DNA of 8,833 bases from CAJBVG01 sp943360385 (lineage in GTDB: Bacteria; Bacteroidota; Bacteroidia; Sphingobacteriales; Sphingobacteriaceae): the NCBI GenBank assembly GCA_943360385.1, contig CALRIM020000129.1, positions 1 to 8,833 on the forward strand. Reading direction: 5' to 3'. Below are positions 1 to 5,517 of this stretch, one piece after another. Numbering within the stretch: the stretch's first letter is position 1; every line of letters begins with the position of its first letter. The translations under genes and the position numbers were made by a program. The notes beneath the pieces were generated by a model that made no database searches, was not told the origin of the DNA, and worked only from the letters and a program-made list of their open reading frames with translations.

Positions 1-87
1 AACACTTGTATTATCTCCATAGGGCATACTCTGAGAGAATAATTTTGTAGAAAGGAACAGCAAGCAAAGCACAACTATATTTTTCAT
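1..87 (-). CDS. 5' end of a secreted protein, possibly an alpha/beta hydrolase (partial)
   Basis: An ATG at 87-85 on the minus strand opens a frame that stays open to the window edge, giving 29 codons. The protein begins MKNIVVLCLLFLSTKLFSQS: a short basic start, a hydrophobic core and a likely signal peptidase I site before Gln19 (LFS|Q), the usual Bacteroidota export signal. The mature start MPYGDNTSV resembles the PYG-[ND]-N stretch I associate with the N-terminus of secreted Bacteroidota alpha/beta hydrolases. That is only a family impression from nine residues, and no catalytic motif lies inside the window. Secretion is well supported; the enzymatic identity is a guess. Confidence 0.6.
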   Translation of the reverse strand, partial: MKNIVVLCLLFLSTKLFSQSMPYGDNTSV

Positions 88-110
88 ACTTAAAGTAATT
101 CTAATTTTCA

Positions 111-166
111 AATTGGCTAATTGTCTAATTGGCACATTGTCAAATTGGCTAATTGGCACATTGGTT
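111..166. repeat. Seven-copy 8-bp tandem repeat (AATTGGCW type)
   Basis: Seven consecutive 8-bp units start at 111, 119, 127, 135, 143, 151 and 159. They read AATTGGCT, AATTGTCT, AATTGGCA, CATTGTCA, AATTGGCT, AATTGGCA, CATTGGTT. A 16-bp stretch at 108-123 recurs exactly at 140-155, and a 15-bp stretch at 125-139 recurs at 149-163. The array fills nearly the whole gap between the frameshifted DinB gene and the partial gene at the left edge. Its last unit overlaps the DinB stop codon (167-165), which suggests it expanded up to a coding boundary. Function unknown. Confidence 0.9.
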
Positions 167-622
167 ATAAAAGTTTTTTCAAAAGCACTATCTGTCCCAA
201 ATGGTAATGCATGTGCTCTATCATCCCAAGTATATTTCTGAAATAATTACCATACTTTTCATTTCGAAATGTTTCCAAAAGTTTACTATCTGGCATTTGC
301 TCAAGTAGTGTAACCGCTTTCTCCGCATTGCTCCAACATTTGTCTAAAAGTTGATCCCAATCTTTTTTAGAATGAATAGGAGGGTGATTAAATGCATCCG
401 CATCTTTTGTGGTAAGCGGATTTCCTTCTATAACATCAATTAACGCACTGATATAATAACATGAATGGTAAGTTAATACTGCAATTGTTTATAATCATCA
501 ATCTTTTGAATTGCTTGTTTCCATGAAACATCTTTTAATTGATCCTTAAAATTCGATTCTGTCCAGTTTCCTCCAAAATGAATTTCACGCAAATGGCGAG
601 CAAGTTGTTTTGTTATAGACAT
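165..622 (-). pseudogene. DinB-fold protein gene with a -1 frameshift
   Basis: Minus-strand reading from the ATG at 622-620 gives MSITKQLARHLREIHFGGNW and continues through a tryptophan-rich N-terminal helix to about residue 44 (IDDY). That frame then stops at 475-473. A second frame takes over at about 488 with TIAVLTYH and runs to a TAA at 167-165. Adding one base near 489-490 would restore a 152-residue protein and the junction Y-N-T-I-A that I recall from this Bacteroidota family. The rejoined protein has the DinB/YfiT metal triad: His53 in LTYH, then His137 and His141 as H-x3-H in IEHMHYHLGQ. No other stop or lesion is visible, so the break is recent or a sequencing error. Intact relatives are four-helix-bundle proteins, some of which are metal-dependent thiol transferases. 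Its own substrate cannot be read from sequence. Confidence 0.85.
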
Positions 623-686
623 TTTTATAGCTGAGAAATTGAAAATCTAATTTATAATATTAATATACAAGTTACAAGCTAATAAG

Positions 687-714
687 AAGTCCAAGGTCTA
701 AAAAGCCCAAAGTC
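687..714. repeat. Degenerate AAGTCC-type short repeat in a divergent intergenic region
   Basis: Between the divergent DinB pseudogene and the tetR gene, the units AAGTCC, AAGGTCT, AAAAAGCCC and AAAGTC follow one another. They look like a decayed array of a roughly 7-bp AAAGTCY unit, a pattern common in Bacteroidota intergenic DNA. The remainder of this 175-bp gap is A/T-rich, with nothing recognisable until the palindrome at 749. Confidence 0.5.
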
Positions 715-748
715 AAATTAGGCAATACAGATTAATTTATATAAAATT

Positions 749-762
749 ATACCAATTGGTAT
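749..762. promoter_or_regulatory. Perfect 14-bp palindrome, probable TetR operator
   Basis: ATACCAATTGGTAT is a perfect inverted repeat 36 bp upstream of the TetR-family start codon. The same core (ACCRATTGGT) recurs upstream of the next gene at 1411-1420. A palindrome of this size next to a TetR gene is the classic layout for an autoregulatory operator. Binding is inferred, not shown. Confidence 0.7.
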
Positions 763-767
763 TTTTT
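760..767 (+). promoter_or_regulatory. Possible -7 promoter element for tetR
   Basis: TATTTTTT matches the Bacteroidota -7 consensus TAnnTTTG in all but the last base. It overlaps the right end of the palindrome at 749-762. It sits in exactly the same position relative to the palindrome core as the element at 1420-1427. No good TTTG is present at the -33 distance, so the call rests on the parallel with the second site. A competing candidate is TATAATTG at 771-778. Confidence 0.35.
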
Positions 768-797
768 TCATATAATTGCATCGTCATCAAAAAAACC

Positions 798-1391
798 ATG
801 CAGTCTAAATCCGAACGTACAAAACAATACATTATAGAAAAAACAGCTCCTGTATTTAATGCAAAGGGGTTTGCTGGCACTTCTATGAATGATATTACTA
901 CGGTAACAGGATTAACCAAAGGAAGTATTTATGGGAATTTTGAAAACAAAGACGAGGTGGCTTTAGCCGCATTCGACTATAATTTTGGAGCAATTGTTCA
1001 TCATCTAAGAATGAAAATTGAACAAAAATCGAGCAGCATAGATAAATTATTAGTGTACCCCGAAACATATAGAAACTTCTTGAATTTAACGTTTCTACAG
1101 GCGGGATGCCCTGTGTTAAACACATCCACCGATGCTGATGATACCCATCCACAACTTAGGGATCGTGCTGTAAAAGCACTTAAACTTTGGAAAACCTCTG
1201 TAGAGCGAATAATAAATACAGGAATAGAAAAAAAAGAAATTAAAGCGAATACAAACTCGTCCGATTTTGCAGCCATACTTATGTCGCTTATAGAAGGTGC
1301 TGTAATGCAAGCAAAGGTTACAGGCAAAACAACCGAATTAAACGCGTCTATGAATTACCTAGAAAAAATGATTAAAGAATTAAAGAAATAA
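798..1391 (+). CDS. TetR/AcrR-family transcriptional repressor
   Basis: This 197-residue protein has the standard TetR length. The N-terminal DNA-binding domain covers about residues 5-55. Its helix-turn-helix reads GTSMNDITTVTGLTKGSIYGNF at residues 27-48, including the signature G-x-[IL]-Y-x-[NH]-F. The C-terminal ligand/dimer domain carries GCPVLNTSTDADDTHP at 103-118, a stretch typical of a Bacteroidota TetR group. I chose ATG 798 over the upstream in-frame TTG at 756 because the latter lies inside the palindrome at 749-762 and the added residues do not fit the family. It heads a collinear operon with DinB, thiolase and thioesterase genes, and near-identical palindromes precede both it and the next gene. 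It therefore probably represses itself and that operon. The ligand is unknown; an acyl-CoA or an electrophile would fit the neighbours. Confidence 0.92.
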   Translation: MQSKSERTKQYIIEKTAPVFNAKGFAGTSMNDITTVTGLTKGSIYGNFENKDEVALAAFDYNFGAIVHHLRMKIEQKSSSIDKLLVYPETYRNFLNLTFLQAGCPVLNTSTDADDTHPQLRDRAVKALKLWKTSVERIINTGIEKKEIKANTNSSDFAAILMSLIEGAVMQAKVTGKTTELNASMNYLEKMIKELKK

Positions 1392-1395
1392 TTTT

Positions 1396-1427
1396 TTTGC
1401 AAACTTATATACCGATTGGTATATTTT
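1396..1427 (+). promoter_or_regulatory. Probable promoter for the dinB-thiolase operon
   Basis: A TTTG at 1396-1399 and TATATTTT at 1420-1427 are 20 bp apart. They fit the Bacteroidota -33/-7 arrangement (TTTG, then TAnnTTTG) with only the last base off. Transcription would begin roughly 10 bases before the ATG at 1442. The palindrome at 1407-1424 lies between and over these elements, an ideal position for repression by occlusion. Confidence 0.5.
1407..1424. promoter_or_regulatory. 18-bp near-perfect palindrome, probable second TetR operator
   Basis: ATATACCGATTGGTATAT is an inverted repeat with one mismatched pair (G1414 against T1417). It lies in the 50-bp gap between the tetR stop and the first dinB-like start. 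Its core differs from the palindrome at 749-762 by a single base (ACCGATTGGT versus ACCAATTGGT). Two copies flanking a TetR gene strongly suggest a shared binding site. Confidence 0.75.
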
Positions 1428-1441
1428 TAAACACAATAAAA

Positions 1442-1942
1442 ATGGAAATAAAAACTATCGAATCATTTCTAAGCTATTTAGAAAGAACCAGACAAGCTAC
1501 CAAGCGAGTAATCCAAGCAATTCCGTCGGATAAATTTGACTTTACTTATATGCCTGGAAAATTTACTGTAGCAGATCTTGTTAGGCATATTGCAGCTGTG
1601 GAGCAATACGTATTTGCAAACATTGCCGTTGGGAAAGGGCCTGCTTACAAAGGCTGTGGGAAAGAACTAGCAGAAGGGTACGATGCTGTGATGCAGTATT
1701 ATGAAGATCGACACGAAGAGTCTATTAACATGTTTAAGTCGCTTTCCGATTCAGATTTATTAAAAAAAGTAAATGCATTAAACGGAACCGAAATAGAATT
1801 AGGAAATTTTCTAAGAGCACTTCTAGTTCATGAGATTCACCATCGTGGCGCATTATGCATCTATATAAATTTAATGGGCTTAGAATCTCCTCCAATACTA
1901 GGTTTTACAGAAAAACAAGTGATAGAAGTAAGCAATAAATAA
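1442..1942 (+). CDS. DinB/YfiT-like metal-binding four-helix protein (first copy)
   Basis: The 166-residue protein fits the DinB superfamily, whose members are about 150-175 residues long. The putative metal triad is His49 (DLVRHIAAVE), His130 and His134 (LVHEIHHRGAL), the last two spaced H-x3-H as in Bacillus DinB. ATG 1442 was chosen over an in-frame TTG at 1397 because the 1397 extension reads through the palindrome at 1407-1424. The stop is 1 bp from the thiolase ATG, so the two are surely cotranscribed. Known relatives include damage-induced DinB of Bacillus and thiol S-transferases using bacillithiol or mycothiol. A role in conjugating or processing a reactive thiol/acyl compound is inference from context. 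Confidence 0.88.
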   Translation: MEIKTIESFLSYLERTRQATKRVIQAIPSDKFDFTYMPGKFTVADLVRHIAAVEQYVFANIAVGKGPAYKGCGKELAEGYDAVMQYYEDRHEESINMFKSLSDSDLLKKVNALNGTEIELGNFLRALLVHEIHHRGALCIYINLMGLESPPILGFTEKQVIEVSNK

Positions 1943-1943
1943 T

Positions 1944-3125
1944 ATGAATGAAGTATATATTGTAGCGGCTAAACGTACACCTATAGGTGGATTTTTAGGT
2001 AATCTATCAAGTTATTCTGCTACTGAATTAGGTGCGATTGCCATACGAGCTGCATATACTGAAGGAGGCGTTGATCCTGCTGAAATAGATTCTGTTTATT
2101 TTGGAAACGTATTATCAGCAAACCTTGGTCAATCGCCCGCTAGGCAAGCATCTATACTTGCTGGTATATCTGATAAAACAGATTGTACAACCATAAACAA
2201 GGTATGTGCCGCTGGAATGAAAGCAACTATTGTAGGCGCTCAACAAATTCAATTAGGATTAGAAGATTTGGTAATTACTGGTGGTATGGAAAGTATGAGT
2301 AATGTGCCTCATTATGCAATGTTGCGTACTCAAACCAAACTTGGTAATGAAACTTTTGTAGATGGTTTGCTAAACGATGGTTTAACAGATGTATATAGTA
2401 ATATTCATATGGGAACAATCGCAGAGACAACTGCAAGTAAATATGTTATATCTCGAATAGATCAGGACGAGTACGCATTAAATTCGTATGAAAAGGCTAG
2501 AAATTCTACTAGCGCTGGAAAATTTGCGGCCGAAATTATTCCCATCAAAATTAAAACTAAAATAGGGGAGGCACTAATTGATACAGATGAAGATATTTAT
2601 AAATTAATTCCAGAAAAAGTATCAAAACTACAACCATCATTTAAAAAAGATGGAACAATAACCGCAGCAAATGCTAGTAATTTAAATGATGGTGCTGCCG
2701 CATTGGTATTAGCTTCTAAAAAATGCGTAGAAAAATATAAGTTAAAACCTCTTGCTAAAATAATTGCATATGCCGATGCTGCTTTAGCACCAGAAGAATA
2801 TGCAATAGCACCATCTGTTGCTATTCAATTAGCCATAAAAAGAGCAAATTTAAGTTTAGCAGATATCGATTTTATAGAATTGAATGAAGCCTATGCTGCG
2901 GTTATTTTAGCCAATCAAAAAATATTGAATTTCGATTTACGTAAAACAAATGTTTATGGAGGAGCTGCAGCTATTGGTCATCCTTTGGGAGCGTCTGGTG
3001 CAAGGATTATTTGCACGCTAATTTCAGTTTTAAAGCAAGAAGGAGGGCAGTATGGTCTAGCTGCCATATGCAATGGAGGCGGAGGATCTACAGCCATTAT
3101 CATTCAAAACTTAACTAACAAATAA
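1944..3125 (+). CDS. Thiolase, probable acetyl-CoA C-acetyltransferase
   Basis: This 393-residue protein has the full thiolase layout and normal length for the cytosolic tetramer. The N-terminus is VYIVAAKRTPIGGFLG. The nucleophile is Cys88 in INKVCAAGMKA. Further motifs are GGMESMS (113-119), the HMG signature (155-157) of acetoacetyl-CoA thiolases, NEAYAA (314-319), His346 in GGAAAIGHPLGASG and the second catalytic cysteine, Cys376, in CNGGGGS. It should catalyse the reversible condensation of two acetyl-CoA or the cleavage of acetoacetyl-CoA. Two pocket positions differ from the classic Zoogloea enzyme: NEAF is NEAY, and the MGxGP segment is YAIAP (286-290). That may widen acyl specificity, though aromatic residues there are, as I recall, common in Bacteroidota homologues. 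It sits inside the TetR-controlled operon, 1 bp after the first dinB-like gene. No other beta-oxidation or mevalonate genes are in view. Confidence 0.95.
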   Translation: MNEVYIVAAKRTPIGGFLGNLSSYSATELGAIAIRAAYTEGGVDPAEIDSVYFGNVLSANLGQSPARQASILAGISDKTDCTTINKVCAAGMKATIVGAQQIQLGLEDLVITGGMESMSNVPHYAMLRTQTKLGNETFVDGLLNDGLTDVYSNIHMGTIAETTASKYVISRIDQDEYALNSYEKARNSTSAGKFAAEIIPIKIKTKIGEALIDTDEDIYKLIPEKVSKLQPSFKKDGTITAANASNLNDGAAALVLASKKCVEKYKLKPLAKIIAYADAALAPEEYAIAPSVAIQLAIKRANLSLADIDFIELNEAYAAVILANQKILNFDLRKTNVYGGAAAIGHPLGASGARIICTLISVLKQEGGQYGLAAICNGGGGSTAIIIQNLTNK

Positions 3126-3129
3126 TCAA

Positions 3130-3150
3130 AATTCACAATTTATAATTTGA
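3130..3150. repeat. Three degenerate 7-bp units (AATTYAY type)
   Basis: AATTCAC, AATTTAT and AATTTGA follow each other directly in the short gap between the thiolase stop and the second dinB-like ATG. It is the same kind of 7-bp-period intergenic filler seen elsewhere in the window, but here inside an operon. It contains TATAATTTG, close to but one base longer than a TAnnTTTG promoter element. Confidence 0.45.
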
Positions 3151-3152
3151 TA

Positions 3153-3674
3153 ATGAACTTTTCACTTAGCAAATCACTAGAAATCTTAGAAAATACTCCA
3201 GAGGTAATTTCTCATTTATTAGAAGGTCTTTCTGAAGAATGGACACATACAAATGAGGGTGATGAAACATGGTCTGCATATGATGTTATTGGGCATTTAA
3301 TTCATGCTGATTACACCGATTGGATGGTTCGAATTAACATCATTATGTCTGATGAGGTAGATAAAACGTTTCCTCCATTTGATCGATTTGCACACTTTGA
3401 AAACAGCAAAGGAAAATCACTTCAACAATTATTAGAAGAATTTAAATCAGTACGATTGGAGAAATTAAAGGAATTTAAAAAAATCAATTTCACAAAAGAT
3501 GACCTTAATAAAACAGGTATTCATACTGCGTTTGGAGAGATAACACTTGCTCAACTAATTGCAACATGGGCAGTTCACGATTTAAATCATATATCGCAAA
3601 TTACAAGAATAATGGCCTTTCAATATAAAAAAAATGTAGGTCCATGGAATGAATACTTAAGAATTTTAAAATAA
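3153..3674 (+). CDS. DinB-like metal-binding protein (second copy, DinB_2 type)
   Basis: This 173-residue protein is of the DinB_2 (YfiT/bacillithiol transferase-like) type. The metal triad is predicted as His48 (DVIGHLIHAD), His142 and His146 (AVHDLNHISQI), with the second pair spaced H-x3-H. An N-terminal W-x-x-x-[DE]-V-x-x-H helix is visible (WSAYDVIGH, residues 40-48). ATG 3153 is preferred over the in-frame TTG at 3147, which lies in the repeat. It is 27 bp after the thiolase and directly abuts the thioesterase ATG. Its sequence is clearly different from the other DinB protein of the operon, so this is not a recent tandem duplication. Relatives catalyse metal-dependent thiol transfer or have no known function. 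Activity here is unproven. Confidence 0.87.
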   Translation: MNFSLSKSLEILENTPEVISHLLEGLSEEWTHTNEGDETWSAYDVIGHLIHADYTDWMVRINIIMSDEVDKTFPPFDRFAHFENSKGKSLQQLLEEFKSVRLEKLKEFKKINFTKDDLNKTGIHTAFGEITLAQLIATWAVHDLNHISQITRIMAFQYKKNVGPWNEYLRILK

Positions 3675-4163
3675 ATGCACATGAATATTACACCAAAATC
3701 AAGTTATAAAATTCGCTTCAGCGATTGTGATATGTTCGGACATTTAAATAATTCGAGGTATCTCGATTATATTATCAATGCAAGAGAAGATCACTTAATA
3801 GAACACTATAATTTCGATTTCAATAAGTATTACAAAAATGATCTCGCATGGGTAATTGGAAGTCATGAAATTACTTATACCAGACCAGCATTGTACAATG
3901 AAATTATTGTGGTACAAACTACACTGCTAGCTGTTGAAGAATCTATTTTGCATGTAGAGGCCATCATGTTTAATGAAACTGAAACTAATGTAAAGGCCAT
4001 TATGAGAACGAAATTGGTACCTGTTAATTTGAAAACAGGAAGAAAAGAAAAGCACCCATTAGATTTTATGGATTGGGTTAAAATGCTTGTCAACACTAGC
4101 ATTTCGGAGGATATAACTTTAATAGAAAGAGTGAAACAAGTAATGAGAAACTTGTCAGTATAG
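3675..4163 (+). CDS. Acyl-CoA thioesterase, hotdog fold (4HBT family)
   Basis: The 162-residue protein opens with the diagnostic 4HBT motif, RFSDCDMFGHLNNSRYLDY at residues 14-32. Asp19 is the likely catalytic carboxylate, and GHLNN forms the loop around the hotdog helix. The beta-strand ITYTRPALYNEIIV (about 56-69) is also typical. It should hydrolyse an acyl-CoA thioester to free acid and CoA in the cytoplasm. The ATG at 3675 directly follows the preceding stop; the ATG at 3681 would remove only two residues and is equally plausible. It is the last gene of the operon. A thioesterase together with a thiolase suggests production or clearance of a short acyl or 3-ketoacyl-CoA; the substrate cannot be told from sequence. 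Confidence 0.9.
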   Translation: MHMNITPKSSYKIRFSDCDMFGHLNNSRYLDYIINAREDHLIEHYNFDFNKYYKNDLAWVIGSHEITYTRPALYNEIIVVQTTLLAVEESILHVEAIMFNETETNVKAIMRTKLVPVNLKTGRKEKHPLDFMDWVKMLVNTSISEDITLIERVKQVMRNLSV

Positions 4164-4188
4164 TGGTGTTATCTTAACATAACACCAC
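4163..4188. terminator. Hairpin at the end of the operon, probable terminator
   Basis: GTGGTGTTAT (4163-4172) pairs perfectly with ATAACACCAC (4179-4188) around a 6-base loop. The stem begins at the last base of the thioesterase TAG stop. There is no good T-tract after it on either strand. The hairpin could serve both the plus-strand operon and the convergent cytochrome gene, but termination efficiency is uncertain. Confidence 0.6.
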
Positions 4189-4192
4189 CCTT

Positions 4193-4223
4193 ACTCACTA
4201 CTCACTACTCACTACTCACTACT
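4193..4223. repeat. ACTCACT tandem repeat, about 4.4 copies
   Basis: Four exact ACTCACT units begin at 4193, 4200, 4207 and 4214, followed by ACT. The array lies between the hairpin at 4163-4188 and the convergent cytochrome stop, 6 bp short of that gene. Exact identity of the units suggests recent slippage. The 7-bp period matches other intergenic repeats in the window, but the unit sequence is different. Confidence 0.92.
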
Positions 4224-4229
4224 TATAGT

Positions 4230-5183
4230 CTATCTTCGAACCACTCTATTTTTCAATTTAGGCACAGTTCTTAAATAAGCATAAATATGACTTACTTCTT
4301 TATCACTCAACAAAGGATAGGGCTCCATTGGGTAACTTAATATTTTACCGTGTGTAGATTGCATTGTTTTAACCGCTTTAATAAAGTCGGCTTCTGTCCA
4401 TGAACCAATTCCAGTTTCTTCATCTGGGGTAATATTGGCAGTCATTACTACCTTTCCATCATAATCGGTCATTGGATTACCTCCACCGAAAAATCCTTCT
4501 GATAATTCTGGTTGCAAATCGTTAATCTTTGCAAAATCGTGAGAGTGACAAGCAAAACATTGCAATTGAAATGTTGCTAAATATTTTCCATGAGCAACTG
4601 CATCGTTTGTATCTGGCAGTGCACGAGGTGTTCCATCATATGGTAATGGTTTAATGGCAATATTGCACAAGAACTTAGTAAAGAACGATGGCTCAGAAGG
4701 AGGAGGAACCGCTTCATTGGCAGCAACCATTGCATCGTCTGATCGTAGCCAAGCTATAATGCTCTCAACATCATAATCAGCCATCCCATTAAACTTTGGC
4801 ATGTAAGGTGGGATAAATGTTCCATCTGGACGGATACCAGTACGTAACAAATAAATTAGTTGGCCATCGGTCCATTTCAAAATGCCATGCTCAGCACTTT
4901 GAGTAATGTTTTTAGAATATATTTTTCCGAAAATAGGCGGAGCTTCAACTAAAAATTTTCCTGATAAGGAATTTATCTCAGCATTCAAATGGCATTTCAC
5001 ACATAGCATAGAAGCTAACTTTTTACCATGTAGAACCTTTTCTGGAGTCGATACAACAGTAACATTTAACTCTTTTGCATCGTAATTTGGAATACCTCGA
5101 AATTGAATAAATAATGCAAATCCAATAACAAGAACAACTACTGCACCAATTAAGTACAGTAAATAACGTAAGATTTTTTTCAT
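4230..5183 (-). CDS. Membrane-anchored diheme cytochrome c
   Basis: This 317-residue protein has an N-terminal membrane segment (about residues 7-27) after MKKILRY. That segment would anchor it to the inner membrane with the rest in the periplasm. Two cytochrome c domains follow. The first has CVKCH at 61-65 and a probable axial Met128 in PPYMPKF. The second has CFACH at 209-213, with Met277 or Met286 (SYPMEPYP) as the likely sixth ligand. Both domains share the NIT and W-[ST]-[DE]-x-[DQ]-[LF] features (KNIT/KWTDGQL; ANITPDEETGIGSWTEADF). This is the pattern of cytochrome subunits of periplasmic alcohol, gluconate or similar dehydrogenases, and points to an internal duplication. No dehydrogenase or oxidase partner lies in the window, so it is an orphan electron carrier here. 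Confidence 0.92.
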   Translation of the reverse strand: MKKILRYLLYLIGAVVVLVIGFALFIQFRGIPNYDAKELNVTVVSTPEKVLHGKKLASMLCVKCHLNAEINSLSGKFLVEAPPIFGKIYSKNITQSAEHGILKWTDGQLIYLLRTGIRPDGTFIPPYMPKFNGMADYDVESIIAWLRSDDAMVAANEAVPPPSEPSFFTKFLCNIAIKPLPYDGTPRALPDTNDAVAHGKYLATFQLQCFACHSHDFAKINDLQPELSEGFFGGGNPMTDYDGKVVMTANITPDEETGIGSWTEADFIKAVKTMQSTHGKILSYPMEPYPLLSDKEVSHIYAYLRTVPKLKNRVVRR

Positions 5184-5517
5184 TAGGGTGTAGTTTTGGT
5201 TAATGACAATTTAAGAATAATTTACCCCTATTGAGAAAAAAACCAATAAAAATAAGCTTGTTTAAACACAGGATTAATATGCTAATATGCTAGTATGCTA
5301 ATAGAAATGTTTAATACAGTATCTCGAACTCAAAGTTGTAAAGTGGTTCAGATTTATTAATAACAGTATATTTTCAATATCCATTCTTTTTTATATATTT
5401 ATATAGGCATTCATAGAGTTTAGCAAATAATTTCAATAAGATAATTTAATTATTTCTTTCATTGCTAAATATCATTTTAATAAATCTTTAAACTTATTGG
5501 TATAGTTCAAATTATGT
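5184..5517. other. 334-bp non-coding region upstream of the cytochrome and kinase genes
   Basis: This A/T-rich gap separates the divergent cytochrome c and histidine kinase genes. I find no convincing ORF or RNA. It holds the 8-bp repeat at 5275-5303 and, just before the kinase, the sequence ATTGGTATAG (5496-5505). That sequence equals one half of the palindromes beside tetR but lacks the other half. It presumably contains promoters for both flanking genes, but no TTTG/TAnnTTTG pair is clear on either strand. Confidence 0.6.
5275..5303. repeat. TAATATGC tandem repeat, about 3.6 copies
   Basis: TAATATGC at 5275-5282 and 5283-5290, TAGTATGC at 5291-5298, then TAATA to 5303. The period is 8 bp with one substitution. 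It is another member of the window's intergenic short-period repeats, again with its own unit. Confidence 0.88.

Noticed and set aside
111..166. CRISPR array
   Set aside because: The period is only 8 bp, with no spacers between repeats and no cas genes.
756..797. TTG start extending the TetR protein by 14 residues
   Set aside because: The TTG lies within the palindrome at 749-762 and the extension does not resemble TetR N-termini. ATG 798 gives a normal family start.
898..1327. Minus-strand ORFs opposite tetR (60-108 codons)
   Set aside because: They overlap a well-supported TetR gene, show no family features and have low-complexity composition.
1397..1441. TTG start extending the first DinB-like protein by 15 residues
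   Set aside because: The extension is translated operator and promoter DNA. ATG 1442 matches the family start.
3875..4102. 75-codon minus-strand ORF opposite the thioesterase
   Set aside because: It is antisense to a clear 4HBT gene and has no recognisable motif.
5260..5267. GTTTAAAC palindrome as a binding site
   Set aside because: It is an 8-bp A/T-rich palindrome with no second copy and no clear position relative to a promoter; chance is likely.
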